Source of the DNA: Micromonospora chersina
GTDB taxonomy: Bacteria; Actinomycetota; Actinomycetes; Mycobacteriales; Micromonosporaceae
DNA: 64,000 nt
Reading direction: 5' to 3'
NCBI RefSeq assembly: GCF_900091475.1
Contig: NZ_FMIB01000002.1
Coordinates: 3,596,001-3,660,000 of the forward strand
Under the pieces are notes generated by a model. That model had not been told where the DNA came from. It did not search any database and was given only the letters and a program-made list of their open reading frames with translations. Made by a program: the position numbers and the translations under genes. This document shows positions 1 through 8,252 of the stretch, piece by piece; positions within the stretch are counted from its first letter, which is position 1; each line of letters starts with the position of its first letter.

Positions 1-471
1 GGTTGTCAGCCCGATGGGAGCCCGGCCCGGGACCCCGCCTCGACCGGCGGCGCTCCGGCTGCCGGCGCTCCGGGTGTCGGGGCCCCGGCCGCCGGTGGCG
101 GCGTGCCGGGTGGTGGCGTCCAGGCCGGTGGTGGCGGTCCGCCTGGCGGCGTCCAGGCGGGTGGTGACCGTCGGGGCACTGCCCTTCCGCTGCCGGCCGG
201 GGCGGTCGGGGTGCCTGTCCGGCTCGCCGAGCCGGCCGCACTGGCCGTGCTCCGCCCCGGCGCCCGGGTTGACCTGCTGGTCGTACCGGCCGGCGGGGCG
301 ACGGGAACGGCCACCCTGCTCGCGCCGCGGGCGCTCGTCCTCGACGTGGTGGGCGCGGCCGGGGCGGTGGACGGCTCCTCGGCGCTCTACCTGGCGCTCC
401 GCCCCGAGCAGGCCCAGCGGGCGGTCGGCCTGCCCGAGGGCAGCCGCTTCGCCGTGGTGGTCCGCGAATGA
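1..471 (+). CDS. SAF-domain protein (CpaB/RcpC-like), 5' end cut
   Basis: Reading frame 1 is open from the first base, so the start lies outside the window. The visible N-terminal part is a low-complexity Gly/Pro/Ala linker with repeated GGGVQAGG-like units. The last ~95 residues look like the C-terminal half of Flp-pilus CpaB/RcpC proteins: a hydrophobic strand pattern around VDLLVVP, then ALVLDV, then a segment ending in GSRFAVVVRE. CpaB/RcpC proteins belong to the tad/Flp pilus assembly group, but no other pilus gene is visible here, so the role is unproven. Confidence 0.6.
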   Translation, partial: GCQPDGSPARDPASTGGAPAAGAPGVGAPAAGGGVPGGGVQAGGGGPPGGVQAGGDRRGTALPLPAGAVGVPVRLAEPAALAVLRPGARVDLLVVPAGGATGTATLLAPRALVLDVVGAAGAVDGSSALYLALRPEQAQRAVGLPEGSRFAVVVRE

Positions 472-535
472 CCCGGTCGGTCGGGGCGGCCTTGTCCGCC
501 GGGGGCCCGGAACCTTCGCTCGCGGCGCAGGCGGG

Positions 536-712
536 TCAGTCCCAGTGCGGGGGGCGCTCGGCGAGCAGCCAGTCCTCGTTGCCGTAGGACCGCTCGCCCC
601 AGCCACGGTCGGTGTCGTCGGTGGTCTGCTCGGGCAGCACCACGAAGTCTTCGCTGAGGTCGACCACGCGGTCGTCGTCGCCGCGCGGGACACGGATGCC
701 GGGATCGCTCAC
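536..712 (-). CDS. small acidic hypothetical protein
   Basis: A 58-residue ORF starting at GTG 712, rich in Asp/Glu and aromatic residues (ends ERPPHWD). No membrane segment, signal peptide or known motif is visible. The frame also stays open upstream, but the upstream peptide is Arg/Pro-rich and looks like a shadow of the GC-rich spacer, so the short start is preferred. It stands alone, convergent with the gene at the left edge. I do not recognise a function. Confidence 0.55.
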   Translation of the reverse strand: MSDPGIRVPRGDDDRVVDLSEDFVVLPEQTTDDTDRGWGERSYGNEDWLLAERPPHWD

Positions 713-978
713 GAGCGGCAAGGATACCGCCGGAAGGACACCAGTTCGACCGTCGCGGGGCGAACGCCCGGCACGGCGGGCCGTCCGGGTGCGGCAGGCC
801 TCGGGCGCGGCGGGCCGCCCGGCGCAGCAGGCCGGGTCCGAGCCGGGCGGCACGCCGGGGGTCCGCGCGGGGCGGCAGGCCGGGGGCTCCGCGCGGTGCG
901 GCAGGCGGGGCCCGCGTGTAGACCCGGCCCGTCGCGTCGGACGGCCGACCGGCCCGGGCGTTGGTAGCGTCGGACGGC

Positions 979-1608
979 GTGACGACGCCGAGCGGTGGCA
1001 GCCCTGAGGACGAGACCTGGCGACGCCCGGACCAGCCGGCCGGCGAGGCCCCGGCGCCCGGCACCCACCGACCGGAGCCGGCGACCGGCAGCGACCAGCC
1101 CGACGGTTCGAACACTGAAGAACCCGGGCCCGGTAGCTCATCCGGCGGCGAAGCCGGGTCCGGTGGCTCGGCCGGCGGCGTCGCTATGGACCCGGAGGCC
1201 AGCCCCTGGTCGCGCGCCGGCCACACCGACAACCCGTGGGCGAGGCCCGGCCAGGGTGCCGCCTCGACCGGAGGCTGGCCCGGTCAGGCTGCTCCGACCG
1301 GAGGCTGGCCCGGTCAGGTCGCCCCGGCCGGTGGCTGGCCGCAGCAGCCCGCTGGGGCAGGCGGCTGGGGCCCGGGTGGCGCGCCGGGTGGCTACGCCGG
1401 GCCGCCGCCGACCATCCCACCGCCGCCGGGTTGGCGCCCGCCGGTGCACGTGCGGCCCACGCCGCCCCGCCAGCTCCCGGCGCAGGACATGGCCGCCATG
1501 GACCAGGCCGAGGGACGGGCCCAGCGGCTCACCTACGGCATCGGCGCCGTCGTCGGCGTCGTGCTGGTGCTGCTCACCTGCCTGCTCTGCTCGCGCCTGC
1601 TCTTCTGA
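979..1608 (+). CDS. proline/glycine-rich protein with one C-terminal membrane anchor
   Basis: 209 residues: an acidic Pro/Gly/Ser-rich cytoplasmic region, then imperfect GGWPGQ repeats (about residues 95-125), then a single hydrophobic helix (VVGVVLVLLTCLLC) at the very C-terminus. The layout suggests a tail-anchored protein with a disordered N-terminus. GTG 979 is chosen because a TAGCGT box lies 9 nt upstream, giving a plausible leaderless start; a TTG at 961 in the same frame is the alternative. No enzymatic motif is visible. Confidence 0.65.
   Translation: MTTPSGGSPEDETWRRPDQPAGEAPAPGTHRPEPATGSDQPDGSNTEEPGPGSSSGGEAGSGGSAGGVAMDPEASPWSRAGHTDNPWARPGQGAASTGGWPGQAAPTGGWPGQVAPAGGWPQQPAGAGGWGPGGAPGGYAGPPPTIPPPPGWRPPVHVRPTPPRQLPAQDMAAMDQAEGRAQRLTYGIGAVVGVVLVLLTCLLCSRLLF
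1266..1345 (+). repeat. 30-nt in-frame tandem repeat
   Basis: GAGGCTGGCC begins at 1271 and again at 1301, with nearly identical flanks, and a third degenerate copy follows at about 1331. The unit encodes TGGWPGQAAP-type decapeptides inside the gene at 979-1608. It is coding, not a CRISPR or intergenic repeat. Confidence 0.8.
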
Positions 1609-1651
1609 GCCGGCCGAACACCGCTGATCCGAGCACCCGGCCGGAACGAAG

Positions 1652-2140
1652 TCAGACGATGCCGCTCCAGACCATCTTCGCCCCGCTGTCACCGGTCAGG
1701 TAGACGTACATGAGCGCGAAGACGGCAAGCACGACCACCACGCCGGTGAGCACCAGGGGCAGCCAACGGGGCAGGTCACGGGTTCGGGGCAGGCCGCTGG
1801 TCACCAGCAGCAGGAGGAGCGCCGCGACGGCCAGCCCGACGGTGAACCAGAGCAGGTTCTCGCCGTACTCGGAGTGTTCGTGGATCTTCTGGAGGCCCTC
1901 GGGCGGGTAGCCCCGCTTGCGGAGCACCTCCTCCAACTCCTCGCCGGACTCCGTCGCCACCCAGGCGATGATGGGGGTGAGCACGGCGAGGACCGCCACC
2001 GCCCAGCCCATGCGAGGCCGCCAGCGGGGCAGCACCCCGTACGCGACGGAGAGCAACGCCAGCAGCGGCACCAGCACCACGGCGGCGTGTACGACCAGGA
2101 CGTGGCCCGGCAGGCCGTTGACTTCCCTGAACACCGACAC
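1652..2140 (-). CDS. DUF2231-like four-helix membrane protein
   Basis: 162 residues with four hydrophobic segments (about 15-38, 45-62, 95-115 and 130-150). A charged loop lies between helices 2 and 3 (EELEEVLRKRGYPPEGLQKIHEHSEYGE). A conserved N-terminal HVLVVHAAVV stretch and an internal His in the loop resemble the DUF2231 family of small membrane proteins, some of which bind haem; that function is not shown here. ATG 2140 fits the start of the first helix. It is transcribed away from the Fur-type regulator. Confidence 0.7.
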   Translation of the reverse strand: MSVFREVNGLPGHVLVVHAAVVLVPLLALLSVAYGVLPRWRPRMGWAVAVLAVLTPIIAWVATESGEELEEVLRKRGYPPEGLQKIHEHSEYGENLLWFTVGLAVAALLLLLVTSGLPRTRDLPRWLPLVLTGVVVVLAVFALMYVYLTGDSGAKMVWSGIV

Positions 2141-2308
2141 CTCCGGCGAGTGGACGGGATCGCGCGGTCAGCGTACGACGTGATGATCCGCCGTCGCCGT
2201 TCCGTACATCGACACACGCACGTGTGCCCGGCGTGGTTCACCTGTGGCCCCGGCCACCCGCGGTCACGCTCGCTTGTCGGCCCGGGGGCACCGTGCTGTC
2301 ATGGACGC

Positions 2309-2737
2309 ATGTCCACCGGTGAGGAGCTGCTCCGGTCGAGGGGCCTTCGGGTCACCCGACCGCGCCTCGCCGTGCTGGACGTGCTGGCCGCCGGCGGTCA
2401 CCTGGAGGTCGACGAGATCACCCGCCGGGTCCGCGAGCGCCTCGACTCGGTCTCCACCCAGGCCGTCTACGACGTGCTCGGCGCGCTGTCGCGGGCCGGG
2501 CTGTCCCGGCGGATCGAGCCGGCCGGCAGTCCCGCGCGGTACGAGGCCCGCGTCGGGGACAACCACCACCACGTGGTGTGCCGGGGCTGCGGCGAGATCG
2601 CCGACGTGGACTGCGCCACCGGCGACGCCCCGTGCCTCGACCCGAACGTGTCGCACGGCTTCGAGGTGGACGAGGCGGAAGTGACCTTCTGGGGCCTCTG
2701 CCCGGCCTGCCAGGCCCGCCGCTCCGCCGACGACTGA
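2309..2737 (+). CDS. Fur-family metalloregulator
   Basis: 142 residues, the usual Fur length. An N-terminal winged helix (about 5-80, with STQAVYDVLGALSRAGL as the recognition region) is followed by the dimerisation/metal domain. HHH at 86-88 with Cys91-x2-Cys94 and a second pair Cys131-x2-Cys134 match the structural zinc site and the regulatory site of FurA/PerR-type proteins. ATG 2309 is chosen because the family starts within a few residues of the first helix. The target is not obvious; no katG lies beside it, and the gene downstream is a DUF2236 oxygenase. Confidence 0.85.
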   Translation: MSTGEELLRSRGLRVTRPRLAVLDVLAAGGHLEVDEITRRVRERLDSVSTQAVYDVLGALSRAGLSRRIEPAGSPARYEARVGDNHHHVVCRGCGEIADVDCATGDAPCLDPNVSHGFEVDEAEVTFWGLCPACQARRSADD

Positions 2738-2790
2738 CGGCTGCGGCTCGGGGACGGCCTGGTGTGCCCGGCGCGTGGCACTCTTGGGCG

Positions 2791-3642
2791 GTGGATTCCG
2801 ATGACCTCGGCCTGTTCGGTCCGGGTTCGGTCACGTGGAAGGTGCACGAGGAGCCGATCCTGATCGTCGCCGGCCTGCGTTCGCTCTACCTCCAGGCGCT
2901 GCACCCCCGCGCGATGGCCGGCGTGGCGCAGAACAGCAACTACAAGTCCGACGCCTGGGGCCGGCTGATCCGCACGGCCACCTACGTGGCGACGACGATC
3001 TACGGCACCACCGCCGAGGCGGAGGCGGCCGGCCGGCGGCTGCGGACGCTGCACGCCCGGATGCGCGCCACCGACCCGTTCACCGGCGAGCAGTTCCGGA
3101 TCGACGATCCCGACCTGCTGCGCTGGGTGCACGTCACCGAGGTCGAGTCGTTCGTGAGCACCGCACGCCGGGCCGGCCTCGCGCTGACCGACGACGAGGT
3201 GGACGGCTACTACACCGAGCAGCGCCGGGCGGCGGCCCTGGTCGGGCTGGACCCGGCCGACGTGCCGGGCACCGCCGCCGAGGTGGCCGACTACTACCGC
3301 CGGGTCCGGCCCGAGCTGCGGATGACGAAAGAGGCGGCCGAGACGGCGCTCTTCCTGACCGCCCCGCCGATCCCGTGGAAGCTCAGCCTGCCGGTGAAGC
3401 TGGGCCTGCACCTCGGCCCGCCACGCTGGGCGTACCTGGGGATCGCCGGCACGGCGCTGGCGCTGCTGCCGGGCTGGGCCCACCGGCTGTACGGCGGCCT
3501 CGGCCTGCCCACCACCGCGCTCTCGGCGGACCTGAGCGTGCGCGCGCTGCGACTGGCTCTCGCGGCGGTGCCGCGCCGCTACCGGGAGGGCCCGTTGCAG
3601 CAGGCCGCCAAGGAGCGCGCCGCCCGCCTCGCCGCCGCCTGA
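2791..3642 (+). CDS. DUF2236 (MpaB/Lcp-like) oxygenase-type protein
   Basis: 283 residues. The LQALHPRAMAGVAQNSNY stretch near residue 35, WVHVTEVESF near 115 and the EVADYYRRVRPEL region are typical of the DUF2236/MpaB family, haem-containing oxygenase-like proteins related to latex-clearing protein. The histidines in the ALHP and WVH motifs are candidate haem ligands. GTG 2791 gives the conserved VDSDDLGLFGPGSVTWKVHEEP beginning. It lies 53 nt after fur on the same strand, so co-transcription is possible. Confidence 0.75.
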   Translation: MDSDDLGLFGPGSVTWKVHEEPILIVAGLRSLYLQALHPRAMAGVAQNSNYKSDAWGRLIRTATYVATTIYGTTAEAEAAGRRLRTLHARMRATDPFTGEQFRIDDPDLLRWVHVTEVESFVSTARRAGLALTDDEVDGYYTEQRRAAALVGLDPADVPGTAAEVADYYRRVRPELRMTKEAAETALFLTAPPIPWKLSLPVKLGLHLGPPRWAYLGIAGTALALLPGWAHRLYGGLGLPTTALSADLSVRALRLALAAVPRRYREGPLQQAAKERAARLAAA

Positions 3643-3690
3643 CTCCCCGGCCACCCGATCGCGACCGCGCTGCCCGCCGGCGCGGGCGGG

Positions 3691-4626
3691 TCAGTCCTGG
3701 TCGGCGGCCGGCTCGGCGGGGCGCTCCACGGCCGCCCACGGGTCCTTGCCGGGGGCCTGCGCGCCGGCCGGGCAGGTGCGCCGGTAGTCGCACCAGCCGC
3801 AGCGTGGCCCCGGCTCGGTGGGGAACGCCGTGTCGGGGTCGGCCCCGTCGGCGACGGCCCGCTCGGCGGCCATGATGTCCCGGGCGGTGTCCTCGGCGCG
3901 GGTGAGCTGCCGCTGCAACGACTCCGGGCTGTGCTCGTGCGCGGCGACCGTGCCGGTGGGCAGGTGGTGCAGCTCGACCCGGCGGCACGGGCGGCGGAAG
4001 ACCCGCTCGGCCGCGTACGCGTAGAGCGCGAGGGCCTGCGAGCCGCGCGCGTCGTCGCTGTCCAGCCCGGTGCGGCCGGTCTTGTAGTCGACGATGACCA
4101 GCTCGGGCCGGCCGTCGGGGCCGGGGCGGGAGTCGATCCGGTCGGTGCGGCCGTTGAAGGCGAGCACCGCGGTCTTCACGGCGACCACCCGCTCCACCCC
4201 GACCGGCTCGTCGGCCGGGTCGAGCCCCGCCACGTAGGACTCCAGCCAGGACAGCGCCCGCCGGAAGGCGTCCCGCTCCTGCTCGTCGTCGCGGTAGCCC
4301 TCGCGCACCCAGGTGCCCTTGAGCAGGGTGGCCAGCACCTCGGGGCGGCGGCGGTCGGGGGCCAGCGCGTACCAGTTCTTCAGGGCGGTGTGGACGCTGG
4401 CGCCGAGCGAGTTGTGCGCCCACGGCGGGCCCTTGGGCGGCGCGGGGCGGTCCACGTACGAGTAGCGGTAGCGGCGGGGGCAGTCGGCGTAGGCGCCGAG
4501 CTTGCTGGGCGTGCAGACGAAGAGCCGTTCCGGCATGCCCTCGAAACCGAGCTGCTCGGCCTGCTCGGCGCGTGGCCGGGGTGGCCGGCCGCCGGTGGGT
4601 CGCCCGGTCGGGGAGGGTCGTCGCAC
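3691..4626 (-). CDS. RecB-like PD-(D/E)XK nuclease
   Basis: 311 residues. It begins with a basic, Pro-rich lead (~30 residues). SKLGAYADCPRRYRYSYVDRP supplies the first Cys. The nuclease core has GRTDRID and VIVDYKTG (the D and E/D-x-K residues), followed by a QL/YA helix. A C-terminal Cys-x2-Cys-x5-Cys cluster (CGWCDYRRTC) completes a four-cysteine set typical of [4Fe-4S] RecB/AddB/Cas4-type exonucleases. This stand-alone actinobacterial form is usually annotated as a PD-(D/E)XK superfamily protein; a DNA-repair role is inferred. It lies 43 nt upstream of nothing on its strand; marC precedes it in the same direction. Confidence 0.85.
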   Translation of the reverse strand: MRRPSPTGRPTGGRPPRPRAEQAEQLGFEGMPERLFVCTPSKLGAYADCPRRYRYSYVDRPAPPKGPPWAHNSLGASVHTALKNWYALAPDRRRPEVLATLLKGTWVREGYRDDEQERDAFRRALSWLESYVAGLDPADEPVGVERVVAVKTAVLAFNGRTDRIDSRPGPDGRPELVIVDYKTGRTGLDSDDARGSQALALYAYAAERVFRRPCRRVELHHLPTGTVAAHEHSPESLQRQLTRAEDTARDIMAAERAVADGADPDTAFPTEPGPRCGWCDYRRTCPAGAQAPGKDPWAAVERPAEPAADQD

Positions 4627-4668
4627 GCCTGAGATCCTGCCACCTCCGTACGACAGCGCCGCGACGGC

Positions 4669-5283
4669 TCAGCCCATGGTGAGGTACTGCGTGACGAACG
4701 CGGCGATGGCGTCGGCGATGAGCTGCACGGCGATGGCGGCCAGCAGCAGGCCGGCGATCCGGGTGAGCACCTCGATCCCGCCGGGCCGGAGGACCTTGAC
4801 GATGCCGCCGGAGAAGCGCAGCACCACCCAGACCGCGACCATGACCGCGACGATCGCGGCGGCGATGGCGAGGTAGTCGGTGAAGCCGCCGGCCTGCTGC
4901 ACGAAGAGCATGGTGGCGACGATGGCGCCGGGACCGGCCAGCAGCGGGGTGCCCAGCGGCACCAGCGCGATGTTGGAGGTGGCCTGCTGGTTCGGGTCGT
5001 CGGACTTGCCGGTCAGCAGCTCCAGGGCGACGAGGATCAGCAGCAACCCGCCGGCGGCCTGCAACGCGGGAAGGTCGACGTGCAGGTAGGCCAGGATCGT
5101 CTGGCCGGCCACGGCGAACACCACGATCACGCCGAGCGCCAACGCGACGGCCTGCCAGGCGGCCCGGTTCCGGTCGCGGGCGGCCAGCGGGCCGGTCAGC
5201 GCGAGGAAGATGGGCATCATGCCGGGCGGGTCGACGATCACCAGCAGGGTCACGAAGACCTCGCCGAAGAGCTTGAGATCCAC
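4669..5283 (-). CDS. MarC-family inner membrane protein
   Basis: 204 residues with six hydrophobic helices. The signature VIVDPPGMMPIFLALT near the N-terminus, repeated later as LLAGPGAIVATMLF, is the inverted-repeat hallmark of the MarC/UPF0056 family. The family is membrane-embedded and of uncertain function; the old link to multiple antibiotic resistance is not supported. Full length, with no oddities. It lies just upstream of the nuclease gene on the same strand. Confidence 0.85.
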   Translation of the reverse strand: MDLKLFGEVFVTLLVIVDPPGMMPIFLALTGPLAARDRNRAAWQAVALALGVIVVFAVAGQTILAYLHVDLPALQAAGGLLLILVALELLTGKSDDPNQQATSNIALVPLGTPLLAGPGAIVATMLFVQQAGGFTDYLAIAAAIVAVMVAVWVVLRFSGGIVKVLRPGGIEVLTRIAGLLLAAIAVQLIADAIAAFVTQYLTMG

Positions 5284-5310
5284 CCGGACACGGTAGCCGC
5301 GCCGCCGGAA

Positions 5311-5327
5311 CGCTTCAGCCTGAAGCG
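5311..5327. terminator. short hairpin over the PHP gene stop codon
   Basis: CGCTTCA and TGAAGCG form a 7-bp stem with a 3-nt GCC loop. The stop codon of the PHP gene lies in the left arm (plus-strand view). There is no U-tract. It is a weak candidate terminator. Confidence 0.4.
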
Positions 5328-6175
5328 ACCGGGGTCACCCCCCGAGCCAGCTCGACGATCCGCTCGTACGCCTCCACCCCGGTGGTGAACGCGCCGAGCC
5401 GGACGGTCTTGTGCGTGCCGTGGAAGTCCGATGATCCGGTGACCAGCAGCCCCAGCTCGGCGGCGAGCGCGCGGACGTGCTCCCGCTCGGCCGGGCTGTG
5501 GTCCTCGTGGTCGGCCTCCAGGCCGGCCAGGCCGGCAGCGGCCAGCTCCACGATCAGCTCGTCGGGGACGATCCGGCCGCGGCGGCTGGCCCGGGGGTGG
5601 GCGAAGACCGGCACCCCGCCGGCCGCCCGGACCAGCGCCACGGCCCGGAACACGTCGATGTCCTCCTTGGGCAGCCGGTACCGCTCCCCCAGCCAGCGCG
5701 GACCGAACGCCTCGGTGGTGGTGGCGACCAGCCCGGCCCGGATCAGCGCCTGGGCGATGTGGGGCCGGCCGACGGTGCCGCCGGCCGCGCCGGCCAGGAT
5801 CTCGGACCAGCTCACCCGGATCCCGTCGGCCTGGAGCAGCCGCACGATGCGCTCGCCGCGTTCCTCCCGGGCGCGCCGGACCCGGGCCAGCTCGGCGACC
5901 AGCTCCGGCTCGGTCGGGTCGAAGAGGTACGCGAGCAGGTGCAGCGGGATCGCCGGCTCGACGCCGAACCAGCGGCAGGAGAGTTCGGCGCCCCGGACCA
6001 GGGTGAGGCCGCGCGGCAGGGCGGCGACCGCCGGCTCCCAGCCGGCCGTGGTGTCGTGGTCGGTGAGCGCCACGACGTCGAGACCGGCCTCGGCGGCGGC
6101 CCGGACCAGCTCGGCGGGGCCGAGGGTGCCGTCGCTGGCGGTGGAGTGGGTGTGCAGGTCGATCCGGGCGCTCAC
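5315..6175 (-). CDS. PHP-domain phosphoesterase
   Basis: 286 residues. The metal-binding motifs of PHP phosphoesterases are present in order: DLHTHSTASDG (residues 5-15), TDHDTTAG, an E in GAELSC, the FAHP motif about two thirds along, and GSSDFHG near the end. The arrangement matches the YciV/RNase AM group (nucleoside 3',5'-bisphosphate or 5'-end oligonucleotide phosphatases) rather than DNA polymerase or HisK. GTG 6175 begins VSARIDLHTHS, so little could precede it. A 7-bp hairpin (5311-5327) covers its stop codon. Confidence 0.85.
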   Translation of the reverse strand: MSARIDLHTHSTASDGTLGPAELVRAAAEAGLDVVALTDHDTTAGWEPAVAALPRGLTLVRGAELSCRWFGVEPAIPLHLLAYLFDPTEPELVAELARVRRAREERGERIVRLLQADGIRVSWSEILAGAAGGTVGRPHIAQALIRAGLVATTTEAFGPRWLGERYRLPKEDIDVFRAVALVRAAGGVPVFAHPRASRRGRIVPDELIVELAAAGLAGLEADHEDHSPAEREHVRALAAELGLLVTGSSDFHGTHKTVRLGAFTTGVEAYERIVELARGVTPVASG

Positions 6176-6201
6176 CCCGCCGACGCTACCGCCCCGCGCG
6201 A

Positions 6202-7467
6202 TCAGGAGCGGGTGTCGCCCACCACCACGGGCCGCTCGCCCGGGGCCACCCCGTCGAGCGCCGAGGCGGTGGGACGCTCGCCGGCCAGCACCTGCTCGGG
6301 CCGGACCCGGACCAGGCCGCCGGTGGCGTCGACGTGCAGGGCCGCGCCGCTGCGGGTCCAGGCCACCGCCCCGGCGACCGCCGGGCCGGCGGGGTGGGTC
6401 GCGGCGGCGGTGCCGAGGTTGGCCAGGTCGACCAGCAGGGCGCTCCGGCGGGCGGTGTTGAGCAGCAGCCACCGCCCGTCGGCGGAGACTCCGCCGAGGC
6501 CGTCGGTGGCCAGGGCCGTCCCGCAGCCGGTGCGGACCGGGGTGAGGCCGTGGGCCGGGTCGAGCAGGCCCACGCAGGGCTGCCGGGGCGTGCCGGTGGA
6601 GACCAGGCCGACCACCCGGCCGTCGGGCAGCGCGCCGTAGACGGCGAGCACGTCCGGGTTCGCCGCGCCGGGCACCCCGCCCTCCGCCCGCCGCCAGACG
6701 CTGACCCCGCCCCGCTCGGGCTGCCGGACCAGGATGGCGTCGCCGGCGAAGCCGACCGGCGTCGCGCCCGCCGGGGCCGCCGCCCGGCTGAAGGCCAGGA
6801 GCTGGCCGCCCACCACGGCGGCGGCCTGCAGGTAGGGACCGTCGCGCCAGGCGACCTGCCGCCCGTCGGGGGAGACCACCACGGCGTCCGCCCCGGCGAG
6901 CAGCACCTGCGGCGCGCTGCCGTTGGGCGGCACCCACCAGAGGGTACGGCCGGCCGGGGTGACCGCCGAGGTGACCAGCCAACCGCCGTAGTCGGGGACC
7001 CGCTGCGCCCGGTCGACGGCGCTCACCCCGGTCAGCTCCCGGCGTTCACCCCCGCTGGTGTCCAGCGACGAGCCGACGATGAGGTCCAGCTCGGCGCGGA
7101 CCGGGCCCTTCCCGGGCGCCGGGGTCGAGGCGGTGGGCAGCGGGGAGGCCGAGAAGCCGCGCGGGTCACCGAGCACCACTGTGGGCGTGCCGCCCTGCCC
7201 GCCCGGGCCGCCGAGCTGGGCCATGCCGGTGGTGACCAGCACGGTCGCCACCCCGGCCAGGGCGAGCCCGGTCAGGGTGCGGCGCCGGCCGGTGCGCCGG
7301 GCCCGCCGGAGCACCGCGCCGGCCGGGTCGGCGGCGAGCGGCCGGGGCGTGGCGACGCGACCGGCCAGCGTCTGCCGCAGCGCCCGCTCCAGCTCGTCCT
7401 CGGTCACGGGGAATGGACGCTCCGGGCCGCCCGTCCGGTTGTCGCAGGACTCCGGCGTGCGTGTCAT
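6202..7467 (-). CDS. membrane-anchored beta-propeller protein, likely partner of the ECF sigma factor
   Basis: 421 residues. The N-terminal ~70 residues (DELERALRQTLAGRV, then a basic stretch) lead to one transmembrane helix (about 75-95). The rest is extracytoplasmic, with repeated WD40/TolB-like blades (for example VVSPDGRQVAWRDG and GVSADGRWLLLNT). The start ATG overlaps the sigma factor stop by 4 nt (ATGA), so translation is coupled. A cytoplasmic head, one membrane helix and an outer sensor domain right after an ECF gene fit an anti-sigma role, but no zinc HxxxCxxC motif is visible. The role is inferred. Confidence 0.75.
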   Translation of the reverse strand: MTRTPESCDNRTGGPERPFPVTEDELERALRQTLAGRVATPRPLAADPAGAVLRRARRTGRRRTLTGLALAGVATVLVTTGMAQLGGPGGQGGTPTVVLGDPRGFSASPLPTASTPAPGKGPVRAELDLIVGSSLDTSGGERRELTGVSAVDRAQRVPDYGGWLVTSAVTPAGRTLWWVPPNGSAPQVLLAGADAVVVSPDGRQVAWRDGPYLQAAAVVGGQLLAFSRAAAPAGATPVGFAGDAILVRQPERGGVSVWRRAEGGVPGAANPDVLAVYGALPDGRVVGLVSTGTPRQPCVGLLDPAHGLTPVRTGCGTALATDGLGGVSADGRWLLLNTARRSALLVDLANLGTAAATHPAGPAVAGAVAWTRSGAALHVDATGGLVRVRPEQVLAGERPTASALDGVAPGERPVVVGDTRS

Positions 7468-8150
7468 CGGGACTCCACCGGCACGGACGCGACGGATCGT
7501 GCCGGTGTCGGGTCGGCGGGGACCGCGGCCGGCCGGACGACCGGCGGCACCGGGGCGGGCGGCGGCGCGGCGGCGGGCTGCCGGAGCACCCGCGGCGGCG
7601 TACGCGGCGCGGGCGGGGCGGCCTTCTCCTCCGGCTCGACCGGCAGGCCGAGGGCGGCCTCGGAGCCGAGCCGGCGGCGCAGCGTGTTCAGCGCCCGGGA
7701 GGTCTGGCTCTTCACGGTGCCCGGGGAGATCTCCAGCAGCGCGGCGGTCTGCGCCTCGGACATGTCCTCGTAGAAGCGGAGCACCAGCACGGCCCGCTGC
7801 CGCGCCGGGAGCGCCTGGAGGTGCCGCCACAGGGCGTCCCGGTCGAGCTGCTGCTCGATCTCGTCGACACCGGCCCGCTCGGGCAGCACCTCGGTCGGGC
7901 GCTCGCCGTGCCACCGGCGGCGCCACCAGCTCGTCGAGGTGTTGACCAGGACCCGGCGGGCGTACGGCTCGAGGGCGTCGATCCCACCGAGGCGCTTCCA
8001 GGCCAGGTAGGTCTTGGTCAGCGCGGTCTGGAGCAGGTCCTCGGCCGTGGCCCAGTCACCGGCCAGCAGGTACGCGGTGCGCAGCAGGGCGCCGGAGCGG
8101 GCCGCGACGAAGTCGCGGAACTCCTCCTCCAGCGGATCCCTGTTCGCCAC
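7464..8150 (-). CDS. ECF sigma factor, SigE family
   Basis: 228 residues. Region 2 is EFRDFVAARSGALLRTAYLLAGDWATAEDLLQ and region 4 is LPARQRAVLVLRFYEDMSEAQTAALLEISPGTVKSQTSRAL. The core ends near residue 165 and is followed by an unusual ~60-residue Pro/Ala-rich tail. GTG 8150 is chosen because GGAGG sits 5 nt upstream; the GTG at 8156 lies inside that ribosome site. The 'SigE family' name used for actinobacterial ECFs is not the same as M. tuberculosis SigE. It is followed, with a 4-nt overlap, by the membrane propeller protein. Confidence 0.88.
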   Translation of the reverse strand: MANRDPLEEEFRDFVAARSGALLRTAYLLAGDWATAEDLLQTALTKTYLAWKRLGGIDALEPYARRVLVNTSTSWWRRRWHGERPTEVLPERAGVDEIEQQLDRDALWRHLQALPARQRAVLVLRFYEDMSEAQTAALLEISPGTVKSQTSRALNTLRRRLGSEAALGLPVEPEEKAAPPAPRTPPRVLRQPAAAPPPAPVPPVVRPAAVPADPTPARSVASVPVESR

Positions 8151-8252
8151 GCTCACCTCCGCACCCGGTCCTGCCTGGCAGGTTCCCACGCCGGACGGGG
8201 CCGGGTCGACGGCAAATGGTGCGCAGTTCCTCCGATGTTCGGACGAAAAGTT

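Noticed and set aside
1100..1130. tRNA-like TPsiC sequence GGTTCGAACAC
   Set aside because: No acceptor stem, D-arm or anticodon arm can be folded around it, and it lies in a coding frame.
1266..1345. CRISPR-like regular repeats
   Set aside because: The 30-nt units have no unique spacers and encode in-frame decapeptides of a proline-rich protein.
7464..8150. Orthologue of M. tuberculosis sigE
   Set aside because: The ECF gene sits far from htrA-tatB and its neighbour is a propeller protein, not an RseA-like zinc protein. The SigE family name alone does not imply orthology.
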